Positions 44,558-53,503 of a DNA stretch of 64,000 bases are shown here, piece by piece. The first letter of the stretch is position 1, and each line of letters begins with the position of its first letter. The stretch covers positions 1-64,000 of the forward strand of contig NZ_JAGSOG010000015.1 in assembly GCF_018139695.1 (NCBI RefSeq), written 5' to 3'. Both the position numbers and the translations under genes were made by a program. The notes under the pieces are model-generated. The model was not told the DNA's origin and did not search any database. It worked only from the letters and a program-made list of their open reading frames with translations. This DNA is from Actinospica durhamensis (GTDB lineage: Bacteria > Actinomycetota > Actinomycetes > Streptomycetales > Catenulisporaceae).

Positions 44558-45028
44558 TCAGGGCTGTACGGGATCGAGCACGAGGATCGGGATGCGCCGC
44601 CGCGTCCGGCCCTCGAACCCGCCGAACAGCTGCGTCTCGGTGCGCGCGCGTTCGACCAGCGTCTCCCGCTCCGCACCCGCGGCCTCGCGCGCGGTGACCT
44701 CCACCGTGCGGCCGCCGACCTCGATCACCGTCTCCGGGTGCGCCACCAGGTTGTGGTACCAGCCCGGATTCCGGTCGCGGCCGCCGTTCGCGGCCAGCAG
44801 CACGAAGGCCTCGCCCGCGGTCAGGTAGGCCAGCGGGGTGACGTAGCGGGTGCCGGACCTGGCGCCGACGTGATGGACCAGCAGCAGCGGAATCTCGGCG
44901 TAGAAGCCGCCGACGGCGCCGTCGGCCGCCCGGAAATCGTCGATCACCGCCTGGTTGTGCACCTGGCGCCGGGCGGTCTCGCTCAGGGCTTCGACGGCGG
45001 CGGCTTCTTCGGGTTCTTCCTCGGGCAC
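44558..45028 (-). CDS. F420-dependent Ddn-type oxidoreductase
   Basis: A 156-residue member of the deazaflavin (F420)-dependent nitroreductase family related to Mycobacterium Ddn. Recognisable are LLLVHHVGARSGTRYVTPLAYL and ANGGRDRNPGWYHNLVAHPETVIEVGG, which form the F420-binding split barrel. GTG 45028 was chosen because GGGGAG lies seven bases upstream; the TTG at 45034 sits too close to it. It follows the LLM gene by 37 bases on the same strand, making a pair of F420 enzymes. Substrate unknown. Confidence 0.9.
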   Translation of the reverse strand: MPEEEPEEAAAVEALSETARRQVHNQAVIDDFRAADGAVGGFYAEIPLLLVHHVGARSGTRYVTPLAYLTAGEAFVLLAANGGRDRNPGWYHNLVAHPETVIEVGGRTVEVTAREAAGAERETLVERARTETQLFGGFEGRTRRRIPILVLDPVQP

Positions 45029-45065
45029 GGTCAAGCTCCCCTCGGTCCGGCCCGGCCCGGCCGGA

Positions 45066-46007
45066 TCAGACCGGAGCCAGTGCCCTGATGATCTCCTCCG
45101 CGCGGTCGGCCGCGCCGGCCGGATCGGCCGCCGGATCGCCGATGTGCGGATCCCAGTTCAGATCATAGAAGAGTTCGGTCACACCCTGCGTGCCCAGCCA
45201 GGCGGTGTCCTCGCGGATCCGCTCGGCCGAGCCGGACAGCAGCAGCCGCTCGCCCGCCCCGTCCGTCGCGCCCGCACCGGACGGGTCGAAGCGCACCACG
45301 CCGCGGCAGACGAAGCGCAGCGCCGCCGGGTCGCGCCCGGCCTGCTCGGCGGCTTCGCGTACGAGCCCGATCTGCCCGGCGATCCCGGCCAGCCGGGTGG
45401 CGCTGGCGCTCACCCACCCGTCCGCGAGCCGCCCGACCCGCCGCAGCGCCACCGGCGTGATCCCGCCGAGCAGCACCGGCGGCCCGGGGCGCTGCACCGG
45501 CTTCGGGTCCATCCGGGATTCCGGCAGCGTGTAGAACTCGCCGTCGTACCGGGCCGGGACCTCGTCCGACCAGAGCGTGCGCAGCACCTCCAGGTACTCC
45601 GCCGTACGCGCCCCGCGCCGCGCCGTGGACGCGCCCGACGCGGTGAACTCCAGCGGCGACCAGCCGATGCCGAGCCCGAGGTCGAACCGCCCGCCGGAAA
45701 GCACGTCGAGCGTGGACGCCTGCTTGGCCAGGTAGGTGGGGGAGAGGAACGGCAGGTTCACCACCGCCACCCCGAGCCGCACCCGGCTGGTGCGCGCCGC
45801 CGCGAACCCGAGCGCCACCAGCGGGTCGAGAACGCTGCGGTAGACCGGGTCGCCGACCCGTTCGCCGCCCTGGTCGGCGGGCATGAGCAGGCGGCTGAAG
45901 GTCCACAGCGCGTGGTAGCCGAGCTCCTCGGCCAGACCGGAGACGTGCGACAGCGACTCCGGCCCGGCCCACGCGCCGGACACGGGCGCGCCGATACCGG
46001 TCTTCAT
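45066..46007 (-). CDS. LLM-class F420-dependent oxidoreductase
   Basis: A 313-residue luciferase-like TIM-barrel flavin/F420 oxidoreductase. Typical segments are LGYHALWTFSRLL, VRLGVAVVNLPFLSPTYLAKQASTLDVLSGGRFDLGLGIGW and RPGPPVLLGGITPVALRRVGRLADGW. F420 use is inferred from subfamily resemblance and the Ddn-type neighbour. ATG 46007 (MKTGIG) fits the family N-terminus; an ATG nine bases upstream is the alternative. It is divergent from a TetR gene. Confidence 0.9.
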   Translation of the reverse strand: MKTGIGAPVSGAWAGPESLSHVSGLAEELGYHALWTFSRLLMPADQGGERVGDPVYRSVLDPLVALGFAAARTSRVRLGVAVVNLPFLSPTYLAKQASTLDVLSGGRFDLGLGIGWSPLEFTASGASTARRGARTAEYLEVLRTLWSDEVPARYDGEFYTLPESRMDPKPVQRPGPPVLLGGITPVALRRVGRLADGWVSASATRLAGIAGQIGLVREAAEQAGRDPAALRFVCRGVVRFDPSGAGATDGAGERLLLSGSAERIREDTAWLGTQGVTELFYDLNWDPHIGDPAADPAGAADRAEEIIRALAPV

Positions 46008-46068
46008 GGGTCGCATCTTAGGGCGGTGGGCACGGTGGCAGGCGCAGGCGCGGGATATCCGGTGGCGG

Positions 46069-46092
46069 ACTGTACCGTCCAGCCGGTACAGT
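46069..46092. promoter_or_regulatory. Perfect 9-bp inverted repeat overlapping the tetR -10 box
   Basis: ACTGTACCG (46069-46077) and CGGTACAGT (46084-46092) flank six bases. The right arm contains TACAGT, a -10-like box ending six bases before the TetR ATG, so binding would shut off its own promoter and could control the divergent LLM-Ddn pair. Confidence 0.8.
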
Positions 46093-46098
46093 AGAAGC

Positions 46099-46623
46099 AT
46101 GGTCCGCGATCGCCTGCTCGACTCCGCCGAGGCCGTGCTCGGCGAGCGCGGCACCCAGGGGCTGACCCTGGCCGCCGTGGCGCAGCGCGCGGGAGTGAGC
46201 AAGGGCGGCCTGCTCTATCACTACGCCAGCAAGGACGCCCTGATCACGGCCATGATCGAACGCCTGATCGCGGGCTTCGACGAGCTGGTCGAGTCCTTCC
46301 GGCTCGAGCGTCCCGGGTGGTACACCCGCGCGTACATCGAGGCCACCTTCGCCGTGCTTGCGGGCCAGGACGCGGAACTGGCGCGACGCCGCTGGGCCGC
46401 GCTCTCGGCCTCGGCCACCGACCCGGCGCTGCGCGTTCCGCTCACCGCGGCGCAGCGGCGCTGGATGACCCAGGGCCTCGACGAGGAGCCCGATCCCGAG
46501 CTCGCGCAGCTCGCCCGGCTCGCCGCCGACGGCGTCTGGGAGGCGGCCGAACTCGACCAGGCTCTGCTCGGGCCCGAGCGGCTCGAGGCACTGCGACGAC
46601 GCCTGCTGGCGCTCGTCTCCTAG
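46099..46623 (+). CDS. TetR/AcrR-family transcriptional regulator
   Basis: A 174-residue TetR protein. The DNA-binding region is LLDSAEAVLGERGTQGLTLAAVAQRAGVSKGGLLYHYASKDALI; the C-terminal domain is short (TetR_C-type of about 110 residues). The target is probably the perfect inverted repeat directly upstream, which would make it autoregulatory and able to control the divergent F420 genes and perhaps the MFS gene 198 bases downstream. The start has no ribosome-binding site and appears leaderless. Confidence 0.92.
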   Translation: MVRDRLLDSAEAVLGERGTQGLTLAAVAQRAGVSKGGLLYHYASKDALITAMIERLIAGFDELVESFRLERPGWYTRAYIEATFAVLAGQDAELARRRWAALSASATDPALRVPLTAAQRRWMTQGLDEEPDPELAQLARLAADGVWEAAELDQALLGPERLEALRRRLLALVS

Positions 46624-46821
46624 CGTCTCCTCGCTCTCGACTCCCGGCTCTCGTCTCCACGGACCCGGTTTTCCCAGGGTCCTGACCTCGGCCTCCGTCT
46701 CGCTCGGGCCGCGTCCGCCGTGCGCGGCCGCCGCCTTCGTCTCCCCCGCAATCGACTTCTCCGGCAATCCACTGCTGTACTTCCGCGGCGCCCGGCGCCG
46801 CACCCAAGGAGCTTGGTAACC

Positions 46822-48150
46822 GTGTCTCCCGAACGCCGACTCTCCCGAGCCAGCTTCGGCGCCCGCGCCACCTTCGCGCTGGCCGGCGCGCTGTGCGCGG
46901 TCTGGACCGTGCGCATGCCCGCGCTGCAGAGCAAACTCGGCCTGTCCGACGCACAGCTGGGCCTTGAGGTCCTGGGCTGGGGCGTGGGCGCGCTGATCAC
47001 GATGCTGCTGGCCGGCCGGATCCTCGGCCGCCACGGCAGCCGCCGGGTGCTGCGCGCGGCGCTGCCCGCGACCGCGGTGAGCCTCGCGCTGGTCGGGCTG
47101 GCCCCGAACTACGCGCTGCTCATCGCCGCCGGGCTCGTCTTCGGTCTCTGCTTCGGCCTGGTCGACGTGGCGATGAACACCCAGGCGTCCACGGTCGAGC
47201 GGCGTTACGGACGTCCGCTGATGGGCCGGATGCACGCGGGCTGGTCGCTCGGCGCCGTCGCCGGCGGTCTGCTCGGCGCGGTCACGGCCTGGATCGGACT
47301 CGGCTTCACCGCCGCGCTGTGCGTGGTGGCGGTGCTGCTGCTGCCCGCGGTGCTGGCCGTCGGGCCGACGTATCTCGGCGCCGATCCGTCCACTGGTCCG
47401 TCCGCTGATCCGCCTACTGATTCACACGGCGCGTCCGACGCAGCCGACCCGGCCGGCTCGGCCCGGCACCAGGCCGCGCGCCGCGCCGCGCCGAAGCCTC
47501 GCCTGCCCATGCTCGTCTTCCTCTTCGGCGCGCTGGTGTTCTGCAGCTACCTGGCCGAGGGCGCCGTGGCCGACTGGAGCGGCGTCTACCTGCACGACAC
47601 GCTGGGCGCGACCGAGGTCGTGGCGGCGCTCGGCTACCCGATGTTCGAGGCCTGCATGTTCGTCGGGCGGATGCGGGCCGACCGGCTCACCCTGCGCTTC
47701 GGCGCGCGAAGGCTGATCATCACCGCCGGACTGGCCTCCGCCGCCGCGTTCGCCCTGGTCGCCGCAGCCCCGGTGCCGATGGTCGGGCTGGTCGGCTTCG
47801 CGGCCGTGGGCCTGGCGGTCTGCACGGTGACGCCGCTGGTCATGTCCCTCGCGGGCGCGGCCGGAGGTGCGCAGACCGAGCGCGCCATCGCCGCGGCGAG
47901 CACGATGGGCTACAGCGGCCTGCTGCTCGGCCCGGTGGCGATCGGCTTCGTCAGCACCGCCTCGTCCATGCACCTCGGCTACGCGCTGACCGCGGGCGTG
48001 GTCTGCCTGGCCATCGCGCTCGGCGGCCGCTTCGTCCCGCGCGGCCAGCACATCCGTCCGGTCGAGCCGGCCGCGCAGCCCGCCGCGACCGCAGCCCCGC
48101 CGACCCGCCGCGCGCACGAGCCGTGCCTGGCGCGCGGGTCCTCGGCGTGA
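46822..48150 (+). CDS. MFS transporter
   Basis: A 442-residue permease with about twelve hydrophobic segments. Loop 2-3 is GRILGRHGSRRVLRAALPATA; VDVAMNTQASTVERRYGRPLMGRMHAGWSLGAVAGG in the middle of the first half is typical of the YbjJ-like/fucose-permease-related branch. A soluble Asp/Ala/Ser-rich linker joins the halves. GTG 46822 has AAGGAG 11 bases upstream; the longer frame to 46720 has no coding support. As a neighbour of a TetR gene it may be an exporter, but the family contains importers too. The 198-base gap before it holds no other gene. Confidence 0.85.
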   Translation: MSPERRLSRASFGARATFALAGALCAVWTVRMPALQSKLGLSDAQLGLEVLGWGVGALITMLLAGRILGRHGSRRVLRAALPATAVSLALVGLAPNYALLIAAGLVFGLCFGLVDVAMNTQASTVERRYGRPLMGRMHAGWSLGAVAGGLLGAVTAWIGLGFTAALCVVAVLLLPAVLAVGPTYLGADPSTGPSADPPTDSHGASDAADPAGSARHQAARRAAPKPRLPMLVFLFGALVFCSYLAEGAVADWSGVYLHDTLGATEVVAALGYPMFEACMFVGRMRADRLTLRFGARRLIITAGLASAAAFALVAAAPVPMVGLVGFAAVGLAVCTVTPLVMSLAGAAGGAQTERAIAAASTMGYSGLLLGPVAIGFVSTASSMHLGYALTAGVVCLAIALGGRFVPRGQHIRPVEPAAQPAATAAPPTRRAHEPCLARGSSA

Positions 48151-48160
48151 CCCGTACGCC

Positions 48161-48709
48161 TCAGAAGATCTGGAACGCCACCGGCTTGCCCTGATCGTCG
48201 AGCGGTTGCGGGACGTCGAGCACGCTGCCCACCGAAGCCGGTGGCACGTACGAGTCGACCCACACCCAGTACCGACCGGTCGGCAGACCCTTACCGCTGG
48301 GGAAGGGCTGGGTGGTGAGGGTCAGTTGAGTCGCCACCTTGATATGGGTGGCGTCAGAGGGCAGCGGTCCGAAGACGAGCGAGACGGTGAAATCGTCTTT
48401 CCCGTCCGTTCCGCCTTCGGCACCCATGTAGTACGTGGCGGCCGGGTACGTGTCGGTGTAGTCGCACTGCCCGCCCGTCACCGCGTTCGGGGGCGGTGTG
48501 ATGTCGCCGCCGTCGGGGCCGGCCGGGGTGCCCGTCCACATGCACAGGCTGCCCTTCTGCTCCCAGGCCCACAGGTACCAGGCCACCCCGAGCGTGGTTC
48601 CGCTCCGCAGAAGCACCGGAGTGGTCTCGCCATCGCCGCAGCCGGATATCAGGCCGCTGCCCAACACGGCTGCGGCGGCCATGGCCACGGCGCGCAAGCG
48701 CATGCTCAA
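48161..48709 (-). CDS. Putative lipoprotein, copy 1 of a tandem pair
   Basis: A 182-residue predicted lipoprotein of unknown function. The signal is short: RLRAVAMAAAAVLGSGLISGC with a lipobox-like LISGC. The mature part has no domain I recognise; notable segments are WAWEQKGSLC, GPDGGDITPPPNAV and FPSGKGLPTGRYWVWVD, suggesting a small beta-rich domain with three or four Cys. TTG 48709 aligns with GTG of the paralogue; ATG 48703 is the alternative. It is the 3' member of the duplicated pair and convergent with the MFS gene. Confidence 0.75.
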   Translation of the reverse strand: MSMRLRAVAMAAAAVLGSGLISGCGDGETTPVLLRSGTTLGVAWYLWAWEQKGSLCMWTGTPAGPDGGDITPPPNAVTGGQCDYTDTYPAATYYMGAEGGTDGKDDFTVSLVFGPLPSDATHIKVATQLTLTTQPFPSGKGLPTGRYWVWVDSYVPPASVGSVLDVPQPLDDQGKPVAFQIF

Positions 48710-48778
48710 TCTGCCCTCACTTCTCTTACGGAACGACGATGCGGACGAGCAGTACGGTCTCGGCGTGACCCGTGCGTC

Positions 48779-49327
48779 TCAGAAGATCTGGAACGCCACC
48801 GGCTTGCCTTGATTGTCGAGCGGTTGTGGGACGTCGAGCACGGTGCCCACCGAGGCCGGCGGCACGTAGGTGTCGACCCAGACCCAGTAGCGGCCGGTCG
48901 GCAGGCCCTTTCCACTGGGGAAGGGCTGGGTGGTGAGGGTCAGGTGGGTCGCCACTTTGATATGGGTGGCGTCCGAGGGGAGCGGTCCGAAGACGAGCGA
49001 GACGGTGAAATCGTCCTTCCCGTCCGTTCCGCCTTCGGCACTCATGTAGTACGTGGCGGCGGGGTATTTGTCGGTGTACTCGCACTGCCCGCCCTCCACC
49101 GCGTTCGGGGGCGGCGTGATGTCGCCGCCGTCGGGGCCGGCCGCGGTGCCCGTCGACATGCAAAGGCTCCCCTTCTGTTCCCAGGCCCACAGGTACCAGG
49201 CCAGCCCGAGCGTGGTTCCGCTCCGCAGGAGCACCGGAGTGGTCTGGCCGGCTCCGCAGCCGGATATCAGGCTGCTGCCCAGCACGGCAGTGGCGGCCAA
49301 GGCCACGGCGCGCAAGCGCACGCTCAC
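48779..49327 (-). CDS. Putative lipoprotein, copy 2 of a tandem pair
   Basis: A 182-residue paralogue of the adjacent protein with the same signal (RLRAVALAATAVLGSSLISGC). The two align without gaps; differences are scattered single substitutions such as WTGTPAG versus STGTAAG, GQCDYTDTYP versus GQCEYTDKYP and VDSYV versus VDTYV, so both seem to be under constraint. GTG 49327 was chosen because the homology to copy one starts here; the longer frame to 49432 falls outside the repeat. Confidence 0.75.
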   Translation of the reverse strand: MSVRLRAVALAATAVLGSSLISGCGAGQTTPVLLRSGTTLGLAWYLWAWEQKGSLCMSTGTAAGPDGGDITPPPNAVEGGQCEYTDKYPAATYYMSAEGGTDGKDDFTVSLVFGPLPSDATHIKVATHLTLTTQPFPSGKGLPTGRYWVWVDTYVPPASVGTVLDVPQPLDNQGKPVAFQIF

Positions 49328-49496
49328 TCTGTCCCCACTCTTCTTACGGAACGACAACCCGGATCGAATACCGGATGACGATACTCGGGTCCTTGCTTGA
49401 AGGTCACGGCTCATCCGGCCCAGGGAGCTCACTTGCCCCGCCCGCTATCATCGTTCGTACTCGCAGGTGTCGAGGGAAGGCGAGCGAAGGAGCCGG

Positions 49497-51113
49497 ATGG
49501 CCGTGCCAGCTGAACCGAACGCGTCGGCCCCGCCGGACGGCGGTGCGCCGGACCTCGACACCGAGGTCCTGGTGGTCGGCGCCGGTCCGGTCGGGCTCTG
49601 GCTGGCCGCCGAGCTGTGCGCCGCCGGGGTGCGGGTGTGCGTGCTCGAGGCGCGGCAGGAGCGGGCTTCCTGGTCGCGCGGGTTCGTCGTGCATCCGCGG
49701 ACGCTCGAGATCCTCGACTCGCGCGGCGCCGTGACTGCACTGCTCGGCTCCGGCAGGCAGCTGTCCACCTGGCACTACGCGATGGGTACGCGGCGGCTGG
49801 ACTTCACCCGGCTGCCCTCCGCCTTCCCGTTCCTGGTGCTCCAGCCGCAGGCGCGCACCGAGGAGCTGCTCGAAGCGCACCTCGAGCGCTGCGGCGGTTC
49901 CGTGCGGCGCGGCTGGCGGGCCGTCGGGCTGACGCAGGGTCAGGACCGGGTCAGCGTGCGGGTGCGCGACGGCGAGGGCGAGTCCGAGCTGACCGCGCGC
50001 TTCGTCGTGGGCTGTGACGGCGCCCGCAGCACGGTGCGGCAGGTAGCGGGCATCGGCTTCCACGGGAACCCGGACACGATGCTCTCCCCGTCCGCGCTGG
50101 TCGAGTTCGCCGACCCGCCGAAGCCGCAGGACTACATCCAGACCCACGAGCAGGGCACCTTCTTCGTCATCGCGCTGCCCGACGGCCGCTTCGTCGTCTC
50201 CACGATCGACCACGCCGTGATGAACGACGTCGGCATGGTGTGGACGGCCGAGGCGGTGCGCGACTCGGTGCGCCGCATCACCGGCACCGACTACGGCATG
50301 CGCGCGACCGAGCGGGTGGCCACGCTCGGCAACTCGGCCAAGCAGGCCGAGCGCTACCGCGAGGGCCGCGTGCTGCTCGCCGGGGACGCCGCGCACGTGC
50401 ACTTCCCGATGGGCGGCCAGGGCATGAACCTGGGCATCCAGGACGCACACAATCTGGCCTGGCGGCTGACCGCCGTGGTCCGGGCGCAGCGCGAGCGGCC
50501 CGACGCGGGCGACGCCCTGCTCGACGGCTACGAGGCGGAGCGCCGCCCGGCCGGCGAGCATGTGCTCGAGGACGTGCGGGCGCAGATGGCGCTGGTCGCG
50601 GCGACCGGCGCGGACGGCTCGGCGCTGCGGGCCCGGTTCGAGGCGCTGCTCGGTGAGCACCCCGAGGTCAACCTGCAGTACGCGCGGCGGCTGGCCGGCC
50701 TCGAGGTGCGCTACTCGGCGCAAGGCGAGGATCCGCGGCTCGGCACGCGCGTGCCCGACCTGCTGCTGGACGTGGCGGACGGGGTCGGCCCGAGTGAGCC
50801 CAAGCGGCTCTACGAGCTGCTGGCCGAGGCCGGAGCCGGGCGCTTCGCGTCGCTGCGGCTCGGCGGCGCGTCGGACGAGGCGGACGACGCCGCCGACGTC
50901 GCCGTGGAGCAGGCGAAGGACGAGGCGCCGGCGGTCTTCGCGGCGCGCGGCGTGCTCGGGCCGGACTGGGCGCTGCGCGGCGGCTGGGGCGGCCGGGCCG
51001 AGGCGGTGCTGATCCGTCCGGACGGACATGTGGTTCGGATCACACCCGGTGAGAACACAGGTGTCGGCGAGGGCGCCGACGGGGGCGAGAGCCCGGAGAT
51101 CACGCTCGGATAA
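49497..51113 (+). CDS. FAD-dependent aromatic monooxygenase (PheA/TfdB-like)
   Basis: A 538-residue class A flavoprotein monooxygenase. FAD motifs are VLVVGAGPVGLWLAAELCAAG, the DG motif VVGCDGARSTVRQ and GDAAHVHFPMGGQGMNLGIQDAHNLAW. The C-terminal thioredoxin-like region typical of phenol hydroxylase-type enzymes is present but short, and a stretch rich in Asp/Glu lies near DEADDAADVAVEQAKDEA. ATG 49497 has AAGGAG five bases upstream. Members hydroxylate phenols, polyketides or antibiotics such as rifampicin; no cluster context fixes the substrate. Confidence 0.9.
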   Translation: MAVPAEPNASAPPDGGAPDLDTEVLVVGAGPVGLWLAAELCAAGVRVCVLEARQERASWSRGFVVHPRTLEILDSRGAVTALLGSGRQLSTWHYAMGTRRLDFTRLPSAFPFLVLQPQARTEELLEAHLERCGGSVRRGWRAVGLTQGQDRVSVRVRDGEGESELTARFVVGCDGARSTVRQVAGIGFHGNPDTMLSPSALVEFADPPKPQDYIQTHEQGTFFVIALPDGRFVVSTIDHAVMNDVGMVWTAEAVRDSVRRITGTDYGMRATERVATLGNSAKQAERYREGRVLLAGDAAHVHFPMGGQGMNLGIQDAHNLAWRLTAVVRAQRERPDAGDALLDGYEAERRPAGEHVLEDVRAQMALVAATGADGSALRARFEALLGEHPEVNLQYARRLAGLEVRYSAQGEDPRLGTRVPDLLLDVADGVGPSEPKRLYELLAEAGAGRFASLRLGGASDEADDAADVAVEQAKDEAPAVFAARGVLGPDWALRGGWGGRAEAVLIRPDGHVVRITPGENTGVGEGADGGESPEITLG

Positions 51114-51200
51114 GATGGAGATCGCACTCCGGAGTCGCTGGGCGAGGCCGTGCCGCCGCCCGGCAGCGCACCAGCCGGACGCAAGGGAGCAGGTTCGTCG

Positions 51201-53447
51201 ATGACGAGTACGTCGGAGCACGGGGCGGACGCGGGCAACGGCCCGCCCGCCGAGGTCGGCGAGCCGGACCAGGCGGCGCCGCAGCAGGCGCCAGGTGGGG
51301 CGCGAGCCCTCGACCCGGCCGAACTCGACCGGATCTGCCTCTACAACCTGCTGTCCACCTGCGCGGACATGATCTACTTCAAGGACCGCGACTCCCGGTT
51401 CATCAAGGCCAGCCGCAGCGCCGCCGAGTTCACCGGGGCGGCCAGCCCGGAGGACATGCTCGGCAAGTCGGTGCGCGACTACTTCACCCCGGAGCACGTC
51501 TCCGCGGCCTTCGAGACCGAGCAGCAGATCATGCGCACCGGCGTGGCGGTCAACGACGTCGAGGAGCCGCACCTGCGGCCGCACACCGGCGACGAGGAGA
51601 CGCTCAGCGCCAGCAAGCAGCCGCTGCGCGACTTCGACGGCCGGATCATCGGCACCTTCGGGATAAGCCGCGACATCACCGCGCGCAAGATGGCCGAGCG
51701 CGAGCTGATCGCCCGCACCGCGGAGCTCGACCGGGTCGGCCGGGAGCTGCGCACGCTGATCGACACCAGCCCCGACCCGATGTCCCGGTTCGACCGGAAC
51801 CTGCGCTGCACCTACGCGAACCCGGCCGCGCTCAAGATCAGCGGCATGGCGCGGCGGGAGCTGCTCGGACGCACCCTGGAGGAGATGGGCCAGGAGCCGG
51901 AGGAGTTCGTCCAGGGCTGGGACGACACGCTGCGGCACGTGCTGGCCACCGGCGAGAGCGCCGAGCGGGAGTTCGGGGTGATGCTCGCGGGCACCTACCG
52001 CTTCCTGCACACCCGGTTCGTCCCGGAGATCGACGACGACGGCGAGGTGCTGAGCGTGCTCGCGGTCAGCCGGGACCTGACCGAACGGCGCCGGATCGAG
52101 GAGGCGCTGGCCGAGCAGGCGGTGCGCGACCCGCTGACCGGCCTGGCCAACCGCACCCTGCTGGTCAGCCGGATCCGGCAGGCGATCGAGCTCGGCACCG
52201 CGCGGCGGGCCGGGCTCGCCGTGCTCTTCCTCGACCTCGACCGGTTCAAGCTGATCAACGACAGCCTCGGCCACGCGGCCGGGGACGAGCTGCTCGCCGC
52301 GGTGGCCGACCGGCTGCGCGAGGCGGTGCGCCGGGGCGATCTGGTGGCCCGGTTCGGCGGGGACGAGTTCGTGATCCTGTGCGAGGACGTGGAGCGGCAC
52401 GAGGCGGCCGAGATCGCCGAGCGGATCAACCGCTGCCTGGTGCGCCCGTTCAGCTGCGCGGGCAAGGCGATCCACGTGCGCTCGAGCATCGGCATCGCCA
52501 TGGCCGAGGACGACGAGGCCGACGTGGACGCCCTGCTGCGGGACGCCGACGCGGCGATGTACCAGGTCAAGGCGGCCGGCGGGGTGACCGGCGGGTACCG
52601 CTTCTTCGAGCCGGCCGCGCACGAGCTGGCGGTGGCGCGGATCGACCTCGAGCACGATCTGCGCCTGGCCGTGGAGCGGGGCGAGTTCGAACTCGTCTAC
52701 CAGCCGGTGCTCAGCCTCTCCGGCGGCCGGATCGTGGGCGCCGAGGCGCTGATCCGCTGGCACCACCCGGTGCGCGGGCTGCTGGCGCCGTCCGAGTTCA
52801 TCGGCGTGGCCGAGGAGACCCACCTGATCATCCCGATCGGGCGCTGGGTGATCGAGGAGGCCTGCCGCCAGCTCGCGGAGTGGAACGCCCAGCCCGGACT
52901 GGACGGGGGCCGGCCGCTGATGCTCTCGGTGAACGTCTCCAACCGGCAGCTCGCGCACGATCCGGCCCTGGTCGCGGAGGTCACCGGGGCGATCGCGAAG
53001 CACGGGGTGGCCGCCGAGCAGATCTGCCTTGAGGTCACCGAGACCGCCGTGCACGAGGCCTCGGGCGAGGTCCGCTGGGCCCTGGCCGAGCTCTCCCGGA
53101 TCGGGGTGCAGATCGCGCTGGACGACTACGGCACCGGCTACTCCTCGCTCGGCCACCTGCGCGAGATCCCGGTCAACGCGCTTAAGATCGACCGTGTGTT
53201 CATCGAGGGGCTCACCCGGCACCGCGGCGACGACGCGATCGTGGTCGCGGTCATCACCCTGGCCCACGCCCTCGGGATGCACGTCGTGGCCGAGGGCGTG
53301 GAGTCCTGGCAGCAGCGCGACCGGCTGCGCGAGCTCGGCTGCGACTACGTGCAGGGCCACCTGTTCGCCCGGCCGCTGCGGGTCGCACAGTTCGAGGACC
53401 TGGTGCGCGGCCGGATCGAGCTGCCGGCGGAGCCGTCCGTGCGCTGA
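51201..53447 (+). CDS. PAS-PAS-GGDEF-EAL cyclic-di-GMP enzyme
   Basis: A 748-residue cytoplasmic signalling protein. Two PAS domains (about residues 45-165 and 175-295; FKDRDSRFIKASRSAAEFTG, then NLRCTYANPAALKISGM) precede a GGDEF domain and an EAL domain. The cyclase motif FGGDEF is intact (GGDEF starts at residue 386), with RRGD five residues before it forming the inhibitory RxxD site. The EAL domain has EALIRW (Glu515), NVSNRQL, LEVTETA, DDYGTGYSSL, KIDRVF and VVAEGVES, so phosphodiesterase residues are also preserved. Both activities may exist, gated by PAS input. No transmembrane segment. ATG 51201 is chosen over GTG 51150 because of GGGAGCAGG upstream. Confidence 0.95.
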   Translation: MTSTSEHGADAGNGPPAEVGEPDQAAPQQAPGGARALDPAELDRICLYNLLSTCADMIYFKDRDSRFIKASRSAAEFTGAASPEDMLGKSVRDYFTPEHVSAAFETEQQIMRTGVAVNDVEEPHLRPHTGDEETLSASKQPLRDFDGRIIGTFGISRDITARKMAERELIARTAELDRVGRELRTLIDTSPDPMSRFDRNLRCTYANPAALKISGMARRELLGRTLEEMGQEPEEFVQGWDDTLRHVLATGESAEREFGVMLAGTYRFLHTRFVPEIDDDGEVLSVLAVSRDLTERRRIEEALAEQAVRDPLTGLANRTLLVSRIRQAIELGTARRAGLAVLFLDLDRFKLINDSLGHAAGDELLAAVADRLREAVRRGDLVARFGGDEFVILCEDVERHEAAEIAERINRCLVRPFSCAGKAIHVRSSIGIAMAEDDEADVDALLRDADAAMYQVKAAGGVTGGYRFFEPAAHELAVARIDLEHDLRLAVERGEFELVYQPVLSLSGGRIVGAEALIRWHHPVRGLLAPSEFIGVAEETHLIIPIGRWVIEEACRQLAEWNAQPGLDGGRPLMLSVNVSNRQLAHDPALVAEVTGAIAKHGVAAEQICLEVTETAVHEASGEVRWALAELSRIGVQIALDDYGTGYSSLGHLREIPVNALKIDRVFIEGLTRHRGDDAIVVAVITLAHALGMHVVAEGVESWQQRDRLRELGCDYVQGHLFARPLRVAQFEDLVRGRIELPAEPSVR

Positions 53448-53503
53448 CCCCCGCGGCCGTCCGGCGTCCCCCCGCTCCACCACCTGAAAGTCGGAACTCA
53501 CCG

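Larger units (their letters stand above)
48141..49356. repeat. 618-bp tandem duplication carrying two lipoprotein genes
   Basis: Positions 48141 to about 48738 recur at 48759 to about 49356 with a constant 618-base offset and no visible indel, at roughly 90% or more identity. The duplicated unit begins with CTCGGCGTGACCCGT, which in copy one holds the last codons and stop of the MFS gene; the same bases stand as a remnant at 48759-48773 between the two lipoprotein genes. Confidence 0.93.

Noticed and set aside
49404-53501. 1365-residue open frame on the minus strand across two genes
   Set aside because: It runs antisense to both the FAD monooxygenase and the PAS-GGDEF-EAL gene, whose motifs are intact; composition is typical of a shadow frame.
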